This document shows positions 24,388 through 32,896 of a stretch of DNA of 47,455 nt, in pieces. Under the pieces are notes generated by a model, which searched no databases, was not told where the DNA came from, and was given only the letters and a program-made list of their open reading frames with translations. How positions within the stretch are numbered: the first letter of the stretch is position 1; the number at the start of each line of letters is the position of its first letter. A program made the translations under genes and the position numbers. This DNA is from JAUSIK01 sp964362915 (lineage in GTDB: Archaea > Nanobdellota > Nanobdellia > Pacearchaeales > GW2011-AR1): positions 1 to 47,455 of the forward strand of contig CAYIGH010000005.1 in NCBI GenBank assembly GCA_964362915.1. The letters run 5' to 3'.

Positions 24388-25161
24388 ATGAATATAAGAT
24401 TCGGACCTGCTGGATTAGGGCCTGTTAAAAATGCTGAGGAAACTTTAAAAGAATATCATAAATTAGGATTAAGAGCTTGTGAAATCGCCTTCACTTATGG
24501 AGTGTATATAAAGAAAGAAGAAGATGCCAAAAGAATTGGAAAAAAAGCTAAAGAATTAGATATTAAATTAAGCATCCACGCGCCCTATTATGTGAATTTA
24601 AATTCTGAAGAAAAAGCGAAAAGAGAAGCTACTAAAAAAAGGATTTTGGACTGCTGCGAAATCGGAGAATTTGCCGGGGCAGAAATAGTTGTGTTCCACC
24701 CAGGATACTATGGGGAAGATAGGAATAAAAGTTATGAAGTAATAAAAGAAGGCATTATAGATATCATGGAAGAAATAAAGAAAAATGGATGGAAGATAAA
24801 GATAGGAGTAGAAACAATGGGAAAGGTAAATGTATTTGGAAGTGTGGAAGAGATTGCTAGTCTAGTTAAGGAAACTGGTTGTTCTTTTTGCATTGATTTT
24901 GCACATATTTTAGCTAGGGATAAAGCGGTTGATTATGAAAAGGTCAAAGAATTATTTCCTCAAAAGAAATGGCATGCGCACTTTTCCGGCATTGTTTATG
25001 GAGAAAAAGGAGAAAAACATCATAAAAATACAGAGAAAGAAGAGTGGAAAACGCTTCTAAAAAACTTGCCAGAAGAAAAAGAGATAACAATAATAAATGA
25101 ATCTCCTTCTATGACAGAGGACAGTGTTGAAGGATTGAAATTAGCTAAGCAGATGGTTTAG
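24388..25161 (+). CDS. nfo: Endonuclease IV-like AP endonuclease (TIM barrel)
   Basis: 257 aa, near the family's usual length (~270-285). Zinc ligands are in their expected places: H in SIHAPYY, H in VFHPGYY, E in GVETMG, D and H in CIDFAHI, H in WHAHFSG, the HH of GEKHHKN, and E in INESPS. The N-terminus RFGPAGLGP and the YKELGLRACEIAFTYGVY-type strand are typical of archaeal members. The enzyme cleaves 5' to abasic sites in DNA repair. Its last 17 nt overlap the convergent gene at 25145. Confidence 0.9.
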   Translation: MNIRFGPAGLGPVKNAEETLKEYHKLGLRACEIAFTYGVYIKKEEDAKRIGKKAKELDIKLSIHAPYYVNLNSEEKAKREATKKRILDCCEIGEFAGAEIVVFHPGYYGEDRNKSYEVIKEGIIDIMEEIKKNGWKIKIGVETMGKVNVFGSVEEIASLVKETGCSFCIDFAHILARDKAVDYEKVKELFPQKKWHAHFSGIVYGEKGEKHHKNTEKEEWKTLLKNLPEEKEITIINESPSMTEDSVEGLKLAKQMV

Positions 25162-25363
25162 ACTTTTCATTAAGACCATGACTAATCTTGTCAATTTCTA
25201 AAAGTTTTTCCCTTGCTTTTATAGGATTAATTCTGCAAGTATTAAGAATCTCTAATATATATTCTATGGCTTCGTTATAACTCTGTCTTTTATGATACTT
25301 GAGTCTATCTAATCTTAATTTTGTTTTCTTGCTTATTTTAATAGTTGTATTTTCATCTTTCAT
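25145..25363 (-). CDS. Ribbon-helix-helix-like small protein (antitoxin/DUF7557 type)
   Basis: 72 aa. TTIKISKKTKLRLDRLKYHKRQSYNEAIEYILEIL is the beta-strand plus two helices of an RHH or VapB-like DNA-binding fold. A Lys-rich helical tail (AREKLLEIDKISHGLNEKSK) follows. No PIN or other toxin gene is adjacent on the same strand, so it may be an orphan regulator. Confidence 0.65.
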   Translation of the reverse strand: MKDENTTIKISKKTKLRLDRLKYHKRQSYNEAIEYILEILNTCRINPIKAREKLLEIDKISHGLNEKSKPSA

Positions 25364-25480
25364 TTTATTGGCTATAAGTATACCATGTTATACTATTTTA
25401 TACTTCTTAAATTTTTTGGTTAAAATGTTACTACTCTATTTTGTAACTTTTTAATAGTGCTTATTTTGTTATTACCGCAA

Positions 25481-25490
25481 AGTTTATAAA
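25481..25490 (+). promoter_or_regulatory. TATA box of the S-layer-like gene
   Basis: AGTTTATAAA centred near 25486 predicts transcription starting at about 25513, giving a ~20-nt leader before ATG 25534. Confidence 0.6.
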
Positions 25491-25533
25491 AGCAGATTTA
25501 GTTATATTTCTAACTAAATTTAACAAAACAAAT

Positions 25534-26778
25534 ATGACATCCAAAAAATTTTGGGTTTCGCTTGCCGCGATATTCGCATTGGTAGTTTTATCAGTTGTGA
25601 ATGTCAGCGCTAGTTTCGGAAACATTGTTGGTATAGAAGTGGATGAAGTTGATGTCTTCAGTGCACAGCCTGTAGCTATTGAAGCAGGACAGACTGTTGC
25701 TGTAAGACTCTTTTTTCGCGCTGACCAAACTGTTGAGGATGTCAGAGTGAGAGCCTGGATTGCTGGCGACAAAGAAATCGCATCAGTTACAAAGGAATTT
25801 GCTGTCCTTGATGGCAGAACTTACAGCTGGCTTCTTTTGATAAAGATGCCTGCAAGTTTAGATGAAGAAGAACTAGATGAAGATCTAGATCTTCATGTGA
25901 CTGTTGAGAGCAGAGATCTTGGTGTCACTGATTCTTTCGGAGTTGACCTTACTGTACAAAGAGAATCCAATGCACTTGAGATTCTTGATGTAGATTTGGA
26001 CAATGTAGTCAACGCAGGAGATGTTTTATCTCTTGACGTTGTTGTAAAGAACAGAGGCAGACAGACTTCTGAAGATACATTCGTCGTTGCCAGAATACCT
26101 GTATTGAAGCTTGAAGACAAAGCTTACTTTGGAGACCTCTATAACATGGCTGACCCTGTTGTAAATGGCAGACAGCTAGACAATAGAGAAGACTCTTATG
26201 AAAGAAGATTGTCTTTAAGAATTCCTTCAAATACACCTGCTGGTGTTTACGTTGTAGAAATTGAAGCATCAAATGAAGACGCTATAACTACAATGACTAA
26301 AAAGATTGTTGTAACAGGCGCAGAAGGAAAGACACAAGTTGTCTCACCTGTGCACAGCAGATCCTTAGATGTTGGAGAAACAGCTGAATACAGCTTGGTT
26401 CTAGTTAACTCTGGAACTCAAGTTGGATTGTTTGAACTGGTTATTGAGGCACCAAGCGACTTAGATGTTGAAGTGTCTGAGCCGGTTGTTGCTGTACCCG
26501 CAGGCAGTAGCAAGACTGTAACATTAAAAACCATGTCTGATAAGGCTGGAAATTACAATTTTGCAGTAAATGTCCACTCTGGCGGAGAGCTAGTAACAAG
26601 AGAAGAGTTTACAGCAAAGGTTGAAGGCAGATCAACAGCAGATATAACAAGAACAAATCCAACTGTATTATTGACAGTTGTTCTTGCAGTTATCTTCGTT
26701 GTGCTTTTGATAGTGCTGATTGTTCTCTTGACAAGGAAACCTGAAAAGTCTGAAGAATTCGGAGAAAGTTATTACTAA
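25534..26778 (+). CDS. Putative S-layer/major surface protein
   Basis: 414 aa. Signal peptide at 1-28 (WVSLAAIFALVVLSVVNVSA). The mature start SFGNIVGIEVDEVDVFSAQPV matches the 'putative S-layer protein' of Pacearchaeota/Woesearchaeota as I remember it. Three or four beta-sandwich (COG1361-like) domains follow: LDVDLDNVVNAGDVLSLDVVVKNRG at ~150 and GETAEYSLVLVNSGTQVGLFELVIEAPSDLDVEVS at ~285. A C-terminal TM helix (VLLTVVLAVIFVVLLIVLIVLL) and an acidic tail end the protein. It has no Cys. Codons are richer in GTT/GTC/GCA/CTT than in neighbouring genes, as expected of a highly expressed gene. A strong TATA and a U-rich terminator flank it. Confidence 0.8.
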   Translation: MTSKKFWVSLAAIFALVVLSVVNVSASFGNIVGIEVDEVDVFSAQPVAIEAGQTVAVRLFFRADQTVEDVRVRAWIAGDKEIASVTKEFAVLDGRTYSWLLLIKMPASLDEEELDEDLDLHVTVESRDLGVTDSFGVDLTVQRESNALEILDVDLDNVVNAGDVLSLDVVVKNRGRQTSEDTFVVARIPVLKLEDKAYFGDLYNMADPVVNGRQLDNREDSYERRLSLRIPSNTPAGVYVVEIEASNEDAITTMTKKIVVTGAEGKTQVVSPVHSRSLDVGETAEYSLVLVNSGTQVGLFELVIEAPSDLDVEVSEPVVAVPAGSSKTVTLKTMSDKAGNYNFAVNVHSGGELVTREEFTAKVEGRSTADITRTNPTVLLTVVLAVIFVVLLIVLIVLLTRKPEKSEEFGESYY

Positions 26779-26790
26779 ACTTTCTTGACA

Positions 26791-26832
26791 TTATTTTTTT
26801 ATTTTTTTAATCTTTTTCTTTTTTTATTTTTT
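26791..26832 (+). terminator. U-tract terminator after the S-layer-like gene
   Basis: Four consecutive T runs (5-8 T each) separated by single A or C residues begin 13 nt after the stop. This is the archaeal factor-independent termination pattern. Confidence 0.65.
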
Positions 26833-26929
26833 ATATAATAAGAGTAAAGAATACAGCAAAGCAGTGATAACATATCTTTAAATATTACTTTATTTTAATC
26901 TAGACTTCAAGAATTAGGAAAAACTGAAA

Positions 26930-26936
26930 GGGGGTG
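26930..26936 (+). promoter_or_regulatory. Strong Shine-Dalgarno site with an upstream TATA
   Basis: GGGGGTG sits 5 nt before ATG 26942. A TATA (CTTTAAATATTA, 26876-26887) predicts a ~35-nt leader. This is one of the few genes here with a clear SD rather than a leaderless start. Confidence 0.7.
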
Positions 26937-26941
26937 TAAAA

Positions 26942-28357
26942 ATGAAAAAAGTTTTGCTTTTAACGCTGATGTTATTTGTTAGCTCTGCAGTTGTTTCAGC
27001 AGCAGTCGGTGACTTGGTCGGAACTGTGAACTTCAGTGTTCCATGTTCTTCAGGTATTGGTGTTGGCATCGCATATGATGGAATGAATCTTTGGTATTCT
27101 TGCTATAACTCTGCAACTGATCTCTATAGGGCAGATCCTCAAACTGGTTTAGTAACTGCAAGTTATACTATTACAGGAAGTTTAGGAGCTCTAGCTTATG
27201 ACGCCTCAAGGAATGCGCTTTGGGCTGGCTGGGGAGATTTTTCTGGAAACGTGAGATTATTGCAGCTCAATGCGTCAAAGGATATTATCAATACAACAAC
27301 AGTTTTCACTGCAGGTGATGCAGTCATTGTTGGCCTTGATGATGGGCTTGCCTATGACGCTCAAGATGACACACTCTACTTTAGTGATGATGTCTCGACA
27401 ACGATTCATCATTATACAGTGAATGGCACTCATCTTGTAGACTTTTCTTGGGCAGGAAGTGGTTGTTATAATAGCGGATTAGCTCTTGGAGGAGATTTGC
27501 TGTATCAAGGATCTAATGGATGTAATCAGGTCTGGGTCGTGAATAAATCAAATACAGGAGTTATAGTATTTAATTTCTCAACAGCAGTTGGCGCAGATCC
27601 CGGATTCAGAGATGAAGATCTTGAATGTGATACAAATACTTTCTCTGGGCAGGGCAAGCATGTGATGTGGTCTGTAGAAGCGTATGATCCAAATTCAGGA
27701 TTAACTATTTTACCACGAAGAGCCATGGCTTTCGAGATACCACTTAATAGCTGTGGTATAGGAGGAGCACAAGCAGCCTGCGGTGATCAAGTTGTAGACG
27801 CAGGAGAACAATGTGATGACGGGAACAATGTCAACGGAGATGGTTGTTCTGCTACATGCATGATTGAAGTGGCTCCAGTTTGTGGGAACAGTATTTTAGA
27901 AGCTGGAGAACAATGTGATGATGGAAATAATGATAATGGTGATGGTTGTTCCTCAACATGCCAAATAGAAGTACAATGTCCTGATAATGATGGAGATGGC
28001 GTAAATGACTGTGATGATTTATGTTTGAATAGTCAGCCTGATAACATTGCTCTAAATCCAAATCAATATGCTCAAAACATTGATTTTGGTGCATTTGAGT
28101 CAGGTCCTGGGAATGATCAAAGCATTGTCTATGACATGCAAACCACAGGTGGATGCACATGCAAACAGATTGCAGCACAATTAGGAGTAGGAGCTGGTCA
28201 TATCAAGAAAGGATGCAGTCCATCAGTAATGGAAGCTTGGACAGGAATCAATGCAGAACCAGATAGACAAGCAGGAATTGGAAGAAATATCCTTCTTATT
28301 GGAGGACTCTTAATTGCAGGAGCAGGGTCAGCAGTTATTAGAAGATTCCTGAAATAA
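26942..28357 (+). CDS. Surface protein: beta-propeller-like domain plus DUF4215 Cys-rich repeats
   Basis: 471 aa. Signal peptide at 1-20 (VLLLTLMLFVSSAVVSAA). Residues ~25-275 have repeating YD-x-LWYS/ LAYDASRNALWAGWG/ LAYDAQDDTLYFSDD units, suggesting a beta-propeller. Two DUF4215 (Myxococcus Cys-rich) repeats follow, each CG-x4-xAGEQCDDGNN-x-NGDGCS-x-TC (~281-305 and ~314-340). Next come a thrombospondin type-3-like Ca loop (DNDGDGVNDCDDLC) and, after a spacer, a C-terminal TM (NILLIGGLLIAGAGSAVI) with RRFLK tail. Codon usage resembles the upstream S-layer-like gene, so it is probably abundant at the surface. Confidence 0.8.
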   Translation: MKKVLLLTLMLFVSSAVVSAAVGDLVGTVNFSVPCSSGIGVGIAYDGMNLWYSCYNSATDLYRADPQTGLVTASYTITGSLGALAYDASRNALWAGWGDFSGNVRLLQLNASKDIINTTTVFTAGDAVIVGLDDGLAYDAQDDTLYFSDDVSTTIHHYTVNGTHLVDFSWAGSGCYNSGLALGGDLLYQGSNGCNQVWVVNKSNTGVIVFNFSTAVGADPGFRDEDLECDTNTFSGQGKHVMWSVEAYDPNSGLTILPRRAMAFEIPLNSCGIGGAQAACGDQVVDAGEQCDDGNNVNGDGCSATCMIEVAPVCGNSILEAGEQCDDGNNDNGDGCSSTCQIEVQCPDNDGDGVNDCDDLCLNSQPDNIALNPNQYAQNIDFGAFESGPGNDQSIVYDMQTTGGCTCKQIAAQLGVGAGHIKKGCSPSVMEAWTGINAEPDRQAGIGRNILLIGGLLIAGAGSAVIRRFLK

Positions 28358-28404
28358 ATCTTCTGAAATAAATTTTATTTTTTTATTTGCTTTTTCTTTT
28401 TTAA
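28341..28404 (+). terminator. Hairpin plus U-tract terminator
   Basis: GAAGATT (28341-28347) pairs with AATCTTC (28357-28363) across the stop codon. T-rich runs follow to 28404. Confidence 0.5.
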
Positions 28405-28495
28405 TTAATATACAATTCAGGGCATTTTATTCAACAGAATAGATAGTATACACAACTAGCTGAAGTTTTAAATATTCTCTTAAATAGAAAGATTT

Positions 28496-31420
28496 ATGGT
28501 TTATGTAAAAAAGATGGTTATACAGGGATTTAAGAGCTTTGCAAAGAGGACAGAAATTCCTTTTGACAAAGGGATTAATATTTTTATAGGCCCAAATGGG
28601 AGCGGAAAAACTAATGTTGCAGACAGTATATTATTCGCTCTTGGAAGGCTGTCAATAAAATCTATGAGGGCTGCAAAAGCAAGGAATTTAATTTTTATGG
28701 GATCAAAATATGTTAAGCCTGCTAAAGAGGCATTTGTTGAGCTCATTTTTGATAATTCTGATCGCGCTTTTTCTTTAAATAGTAATGAAGTGCATCTTAA
28801 AAGAATCGTTAGAGTTAATGGCCAGAGCGCATATAAAATAAATGGAGAAACGAAAACTAGAAATGAGGTTATTGAGATGCTTGCACAGGCAGGAATTGAT
28901 CCTTATGGATTTAATTTGATATTACAGGGTCAGATTCAGAGCCTTGTAAAAATGCACCCTGAAGACAGAAGAAAAATTATAGAGGAAGTTGCAGGCATAT
29001 CTATTTATGAGTCTAGGAAAGAGAAATCCTTGCACGAGTTGGAAAAAACAGATGAAAGATTGAAAGAGATTAGTACAATTTTGCGCGAAAGAACAGCTTA
29101 TCTAAGGAACCTTGAAAAAGAAAAAGAGCAGGCCGAGAAATATAAGAATGCACAATTGATAGTAAAAAGAGCAAGGTCATCTATTATACATAAAAAGATA
29201 GAAGAAAAGAAGAGAGAATTAAATGCTATTTTAAAATCAATCGAAGAGAAAGAAAATATCAAGGCTAAAATAAGAAGGGTTATCGAAAAATATCAGAAAG
29301 AGATTGAAACATTGTCTTTAAGAATAAATGATATTAGCAAGCACATACAACAGGCCACTGGAATGGAGCAAGAAGAATTACATAATGAAATTGCTGATTT
29401 AAGGGCAGAGATAGAAGGGTTAAAAGTAAGGAAGGAAAGTTATGAAAATAGAAGAGATGAAATTGAAAGAAGAATAGAACAGATGTCTAAGTCAATTCCA
29501 GATTTAGAAGAAGAGATTATTGGATTGAGAAAGCAATCCCCAATTATTGCGAAGAAGTCTGTTGAACTTAAGAAAAAGAAGGATGATTTGAGCCAAATAG
29601 AAAATGAGCGAAAGAAACTACTAACATTAAAAATAGAATTACAGGCCTTTAAAGATAGGATAAAAGACAAGGAGAAAACTTTATCACGAATACAGGCTGA
29701 ATCTGAGTCCATAGTAAAAAGACTTGAAGAATATTCTGGAGAATTGAATTACGAGAATGGGAGCTTATGCTTAAAGGCCATAACAGCTCTAAAAAAAGAT
29801 ATAGAAATTAAAGAGCATCAAATAAAAGAATTAAATAAAAGAGAGATGGAGAATGAGAAAATACTGTCTGTTGCAGATGCTTCTATTGTAAATGCAGAAA
29901 AAATTAAGTCTGATGTTGAAAGACTAGAATTCTGCCCTTTATGCCAGAGTAAAATAACCGGAGAGCATAAACAGCATGTGCATAAAGATTCAGAGGAGAA
30001 AATATTTAAAGCTCAGGAAGGTAAAGAAAAAGCATTGGGAGAATTAGAATCTATAAAGAAAGAAAAAGAAATAATTTTTAAATATATCTCTAAGTCTGAA
30101 ACTAAATTATCTAAAGACGAGGCGGAGTTGATAAACCATAAGAATATTGCTGAAAAAAAAGAACAATTGAAAAAAATTGTTGAGGAAGAAAAAGTTCTAA
30201 AATTTGAAATTTCTGATTTTGAAGATAAAAGAAAGAAGCTAGAAGCGAAGTCTAATGACTTGGATAGAATAGAAGATCAATATCAAAATAAAATTCTAGA
30301 GATAGAAGAAATTTCCTCCAGAACAGAAGAAGATGTGGATACGACTCTTCTATATAAAGAAAGAGAACTTGAGAATATTCAAAATATTATAAAGAGAAGT
30401 AAAAAAGATTTAGGAGATATAGACAATGATATTGAAGAAATTAGTGAAAAGCTGGAGATGAAGATTAGCTCTCTTGAAGAAAAAGAAGAAAAAGAAAGGA
30501 ACTTGCAGGTTCAATTTAAGAAAATGTTTGAAGAAAGAGATTCAGTACAAAAAACTATGCAGGAAAAGAACTTTTCTTTATCAGAAACCCAGCAAGAACT
30601 AAGGCAGATAGAAGACCAAGTTAATTATTTAAAAATCGGAAAGGCCAAACTTGATGCGGAAAGAGAGGCCTTGGAGATTGAATTTTCTGAATACATTGGT
30701 ATTGAACTGCTGCAGGGCAGCATTCCTTCGATAGAAGATAGACTTAGAAAAGCACAAGAAATATTGCAAAATATAGGGTCAATTAATATGAGAGCATTAG
30801 AAGTTTATAAAGATGTTAAAAAAGAATATGATGCTGTACAGGAGCGAGTCAATATTTTACAGAAAGAAAAAGAAGAGATATTAAAGATAATTGAGGAAAT
30901 AGACAAGAAAAAAACCAGGACGTTTATGAAAACATTTAAGGCATTAAATGGGCTCTTCTCAGATAATTTTTCAAAACTTTCCGCCAAGGGCATAGCTTAT
31001 ATGGATCTTGAAAATAGAGAAGATATTTTTGCAGGAGGAGTTACTATTGTTGTAAAATTAGCCAAAGGCAAGTACTTTGATGTAACATCTCTATCTGGTG
31101 GCGAGCAGACGCTGGTTGCTTTGTCTTTATTGTTTGCAATCCAGGAATACAAACCTTATCATTTTTATGTTTTTGATGAAATTGATGCAGCTTTAGATAA
31201 AAGAAATTCTGAAAGATTGGCTGCTTTGTTGAGTCAATATATGAAGTCTGGACAATATATTGTTATTACCCATAATGATGCGATTATAATTAATTCAGAT
31301 GTTTTATATGGGGTAAGCATGCATGAAGGCATAAGTAAAATTTTGAGTCTGAAACTAAGTGAGAGCATGCCAAAGAGCGATAATGTTTCAGAAAGTCAGA
31401 AAGCATCTAAAGAGGCCTGA
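28496..31420 (+). CDS. SMC-like ATPase with a Rad50-type zinc hook
   Basis: 974 aa. The N-terminal head reads like SMC: VIQGFKSFAKRTEIPFDKGIN, Walker A GPNGSGKT (32-39), LILQGQIQSLVKMHPEDRRKIIEEVAG. The C-terminal head has signature LSGGEQTLVALSLLFAIQEYKP (~866) and Walker B FYVFDEIDAALDKRNSERLAALL. Between them are two long coiled coils. At the midpoint, where SMCs have a ~150-aa globular hinge, there is only CPLC (480-483) within LEFCPLCQSKITGEHKQHVH, the zinc-hook motif of Rad50. The protein is therefore shorter than usual SMCs (~1150-1190 aa). Likely role is chromosome organisation or DNA repair; it could also be a distinct SMC-like family. No Mre11 or ScpA gene is adjacent. TATA TTTTAAATAT at 28464-28473 supports a leaderless start. 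Confidence 0.9.
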   Translation: MVYVKKMVIQGFKSFAKRTEIPFDKGINIFIGPNGSGKTNVADSILFALGRLSIKSMRAAKARNLIFMGSKYVKPAKEAFVELIFDNSDRAFSLNSNEVHLKRIVRVNGQSAYKINGETKTRNEVIEMLAQAGIDPYGFNLILQGQIQSLVKMHPEDRRKIIEEVAGISIYESRKEKSLHELEKTDERLKEISTILRERTAYLRNLEKEKEQAEKYKNAQLIVKRARSSIIHKKIEEKKRELNAILKSIEEKENIKAKIRRVIEKYQKEIETLSLRINDISKHIQQATGMEQEELHNEIADLRAEIEGLKVRKESYENRRDEIERRIEQMSKSIPDLEEEIIGLRKQSPIIAKKSVELKKKKDDLSQIENERKKLLTLKIELQAFKDRIKDKEKTLSRIQAESESIVKRLEEYSGELNYENGSLCLKAITALKKDIEIKEHQIKELNKREMENEKILSVADASIVNAEKIKSDVERLEFCPLCQSKITGEHKQHVHKDSEEKIFKAQEGKEKALGELESIKKEKEIIFKYISKSETKLSKDEAELINHKNIAEKKEQLKKIVEEEKVLKFEISDFEDKRKKLEAKSNDLDRIEDQYQNKILEIEEISSRTEEDVDTTLLYKERELENIQNIIKRSKKDLGDIDNDIEEISEKLEMKISSLEEKEEKERNLQVQFKKMFEERDSVQKTMQEKNFSLSETQQELRQIEDQVNYLKIGKAKLDAEREALEIEFSEYIGIELLQGSIPSIEDRLRKAQEILQNIGSINMRALEVYKDVKKEYDAVQERVNILQKEKEEILKIIEEIDKKKTRTFMKTFKALNGLFSDNFSKLSAKGIAYMDLENREDIFAGGVTIVVKLAKGKYFDVTSLSGGEQTLVALSLLFAIQEYKPYHFYVFDEIDAALDKRNSERLAALLSQYMKSGQYIVITHNDAIIINSDVLYGVSMHEGISKILSLKLSESMPKSDNVSESQKASKEA

Positions 31421-32064
31421 TCTTTTTCTGGAAAAAGTTCCTTCCACGTCTGCCAACTTTTCCTAAATAGTCCTGAATTTTTCCATTTTTTTCCTCGTGT
31501 TTTTAGAAAATCCTGCGTTAAAGGATCTGAAGGATATCCTGATCCAAAGTCGCCATATTTTTCTTTTAATCTTTCAATTTCTTCTTCTCTCGCAACTTTG
31601 GCTAGAATTGAGGCAGCAGATACGGAAAGGTAATTGACGTCTGCTTTATGCTCGCAGATTATGGTTAAATTTTCCATATCTTCTATAAAATTCAGCAAAG
31701 TCTTTTTCCATGCATTTGTATTAACAGAAGGGCAGTCCACTATAACTTTTATTTTTTCCTTTTTATTGTTAAGATTATTGATAATTTCTGCCGTTTTAAT
31801 TGCCTCTAATGTATTTAAATTAATCTTGGAATTTATTGCAGAATCAATTTGTTCAGGAATGGCTTTGACAATATAATAGTTTAATGCAGATTCTTTTATT
31901 ATCTTTGAAAGTTCTATTCTTTTTGAATGCCTGAGTTGTTTTGAATCTTTTATATTGTATTTTTTTAGGGAAGTTTCTATATTCTTATCCAAAAGAACAC
32001 CTGCAAGTATCATTGGCCCTATTAATGGGCCTCTTCCTGCATCGTCAATACCCAAAGTTAACAT
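31396..32064 (-). CDS. rnhB: Ribonuclease HII
   Basis: 222 aa, single-domain archaeal RNase HII. The start LTLGIDDAGRGPLIGPM holds the first catalytic pair (D7, D8; the usual Glu of 'DEAG' is Asp). KDSKQL follows at ~40. VIVDCP (~108) and KADVNYLSVSAASILAKVAREEEI (~138-160) supply the later acidic residues. It removes RNA primers or single ribonucleotides from DNA. Convergent with the SMC-like gene, overlapping its last 25 nt. Confidence 0.92.
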   Translation of the reverse strand: MLTLGIDDAGRGPLIGPMILAGVLLDKNIETSLKKYNIKDSKQLRHSKRIELSKIIKESALNYYIVKAIPEQIDSAINSKINLNTLEAIKTAEIINNLNNKKEKIKVIVDCPSVNTNAWKKTLLNFIEDMENLTIICEHKADVNYLSVSAASILAKVAREEEIERLKEKYGDFGSGYPSDPLTQDFLKTRGKKWKNSGLFRKSWQTWKELFPEKDQASLDAF

Positions 32065-32142
32065 GCTATGATAAAATAAGATTTGTATAAAAAGATACCT
32101 ATTTCATTAATTTGCTTTTTCAGTTTCTCCATGAAATTCAAA

Positions 32143-32252
32143 TAGCGGTGATTGGATTTGAACCAATGTTCTCAAGGTATCCCACTTTGCGAGAGAATGC
32201 TTCGCATTCTTGATATGGGCCTTGCGAGGACTCCAGGCTCCTCTACACCGCT
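32143..32252 (-). tRNA. Initiator-like tRNA-Met (CAT) with an intron
   Basis: Acceptor AGCGGTG/CACCGCT has the A1-U72 pair of archaeal initiators, with A73. D arm GAGG-AGCCTGGAGT-CCTC. Anticodon stem CAAGG/CCTTG. T arm ATTGG-TTCAAAT-CCAAT. Splicing out 35 nt at 37/38 leaves loop C-C-CAT-A-A, so the anticodon is CAT and base 33 is C instead of U. CCA is not encoded. Only two G-C pairs end the anticodon stem, not the usual three of initiators, so elongator identity is not fully excluded. Confidence 0.85.
32179..32213 (-). other. 35-nt tRNA intron with bulge-helix-bulge junction
   Basis: CCCA (positions 32-35) pairs with TGGG near the intron 3' end, giving a 4-bp central helix. It is flanked by the 3-nt bulges TA|T and AT|A, the canonical archaeal BHB cleaved by the splicing endonuclease. 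The intron itself contains the hairpin GAATGC-GAA-GCATTC. Confidence 0.85.
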
Positions 32253-32277
32253 ATAATAATATTGCTGATAGTAGGAC

Positions 32278-32285
32278 TTTTAAAC
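32278..32285. promoter_or_regulatory. Shared palindromic TATA box (tRNA-Met and phosphatidyltransferase)
   Basis: TTTTAAAC contains the palindrome TTTAAA (32279-32284). Its centre is about 30 nt from the tRNA 5' end at 32252 on one side and about 24 nt from ATG 32306 on the other. No other good TATA is visible for either unit. Confidence 0.5.
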
Positions 32286-32305
32286 CTTGTTGTTTATTGA
32301 ATATT

Positions 32306-32896
32306 ATGAAGCATAAAAGAGAAAAATCTGTTGAAAATGTGATTACTGTTCCTACATTGTTAAACATCTCTAGAATTATACTAACTTTTGTTGTGGTTTA
32401 TATGATAATAACAGACAGTAATGTTATCTGGACAGTGGTTATTTTTTCCATTGCTGCAATTACTGACTGGTTTGATGGTAGAATTGCAAGAAGATACAAT
32501 CTTGTCAATGAATTTGGGAGAAAGGCAGATATGGCTGCAGATAGATTTTTATGGATAGGAACCGCCCTTGCATTTGTTGTTGTTTTTGGAATTCGAGGAA
32601 GATTAGAGATAATTCACGGTGTTCAGATATTACTGATTATGCTCAGAGAAATTATATCCGCCCCATCTGCAATTGTTGCATTCTTTTCAGGGAGAGGTTT
32701 CCCGCATGCCAGATATGTTGCAAAGATTACTACTTTTACACAAGGATTTGCTATTCCTTCTTTGCTTTTAAGTATTTATTATCCATCTTGGATTTATTTA
32801 TCATTGCCACTTTCCATATTTATAGGCATAGTTGGAACAATTTCAGGATTTTATTATATTATTGATGTGCAGAATATTCAAGAGAGGAAAAAATGA
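32306..32896 (+). CDS. CDP-alcohol phosphatidyltransferase
   Basis: 196 aa from the leaderless ATG (frame stays open upstream through the tRNA, which cannot be coding). The family motif D-x2-DG-x2-AR-x8-G-x3-D-x3-D is intact in DWFDGRIARRYNLVNEFGRKADMAADRF. About six TM helices, and the N-terminal VPTLLNISRIILTFVVVYMI is typical of PgsA/PgsA-like enzymes. It transfers a phosphoalcohol onto a CDP-activated lipid (for archaea, for example archaetidylglycerol- or archaetidylinositol-phosphate synthase). The exact alcohol cannot be told. The stop overlaps the next start by 4 nt. Confidence 0.88.
   Translation: MKHKREKSVENVITVPTLLNISRIILTFVVVYMIITDSNVIWTVVIFSIAAITDWFDGRIARRYNLVNEFGRKADMAADRFLWIGTALAFVVVFGIRGRLEIIHGVQILLIMLREIISAPSAIVAFFSGRGFPHARYVAKITTFTQGFAIPSLLLSIYYPSWIYLSLPLSIFIGIVGTISGFYYIIDVQNIQERKK

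Noticed and set aside
27852..28178. Minus-strand His-rich ORF
   Set aside because: Antisense of the DUF4215 repeats (GAT/AAT codons read as His/Leu); no promoter and no family resemblance.
32210..32305. N-terminal extension of the phosphatidyltransferase
   Set aside because: The extra codons lie antisense to the tRNA-Met gene; the ATG at 32306 has a correctly spaced TATA and matches the family start.
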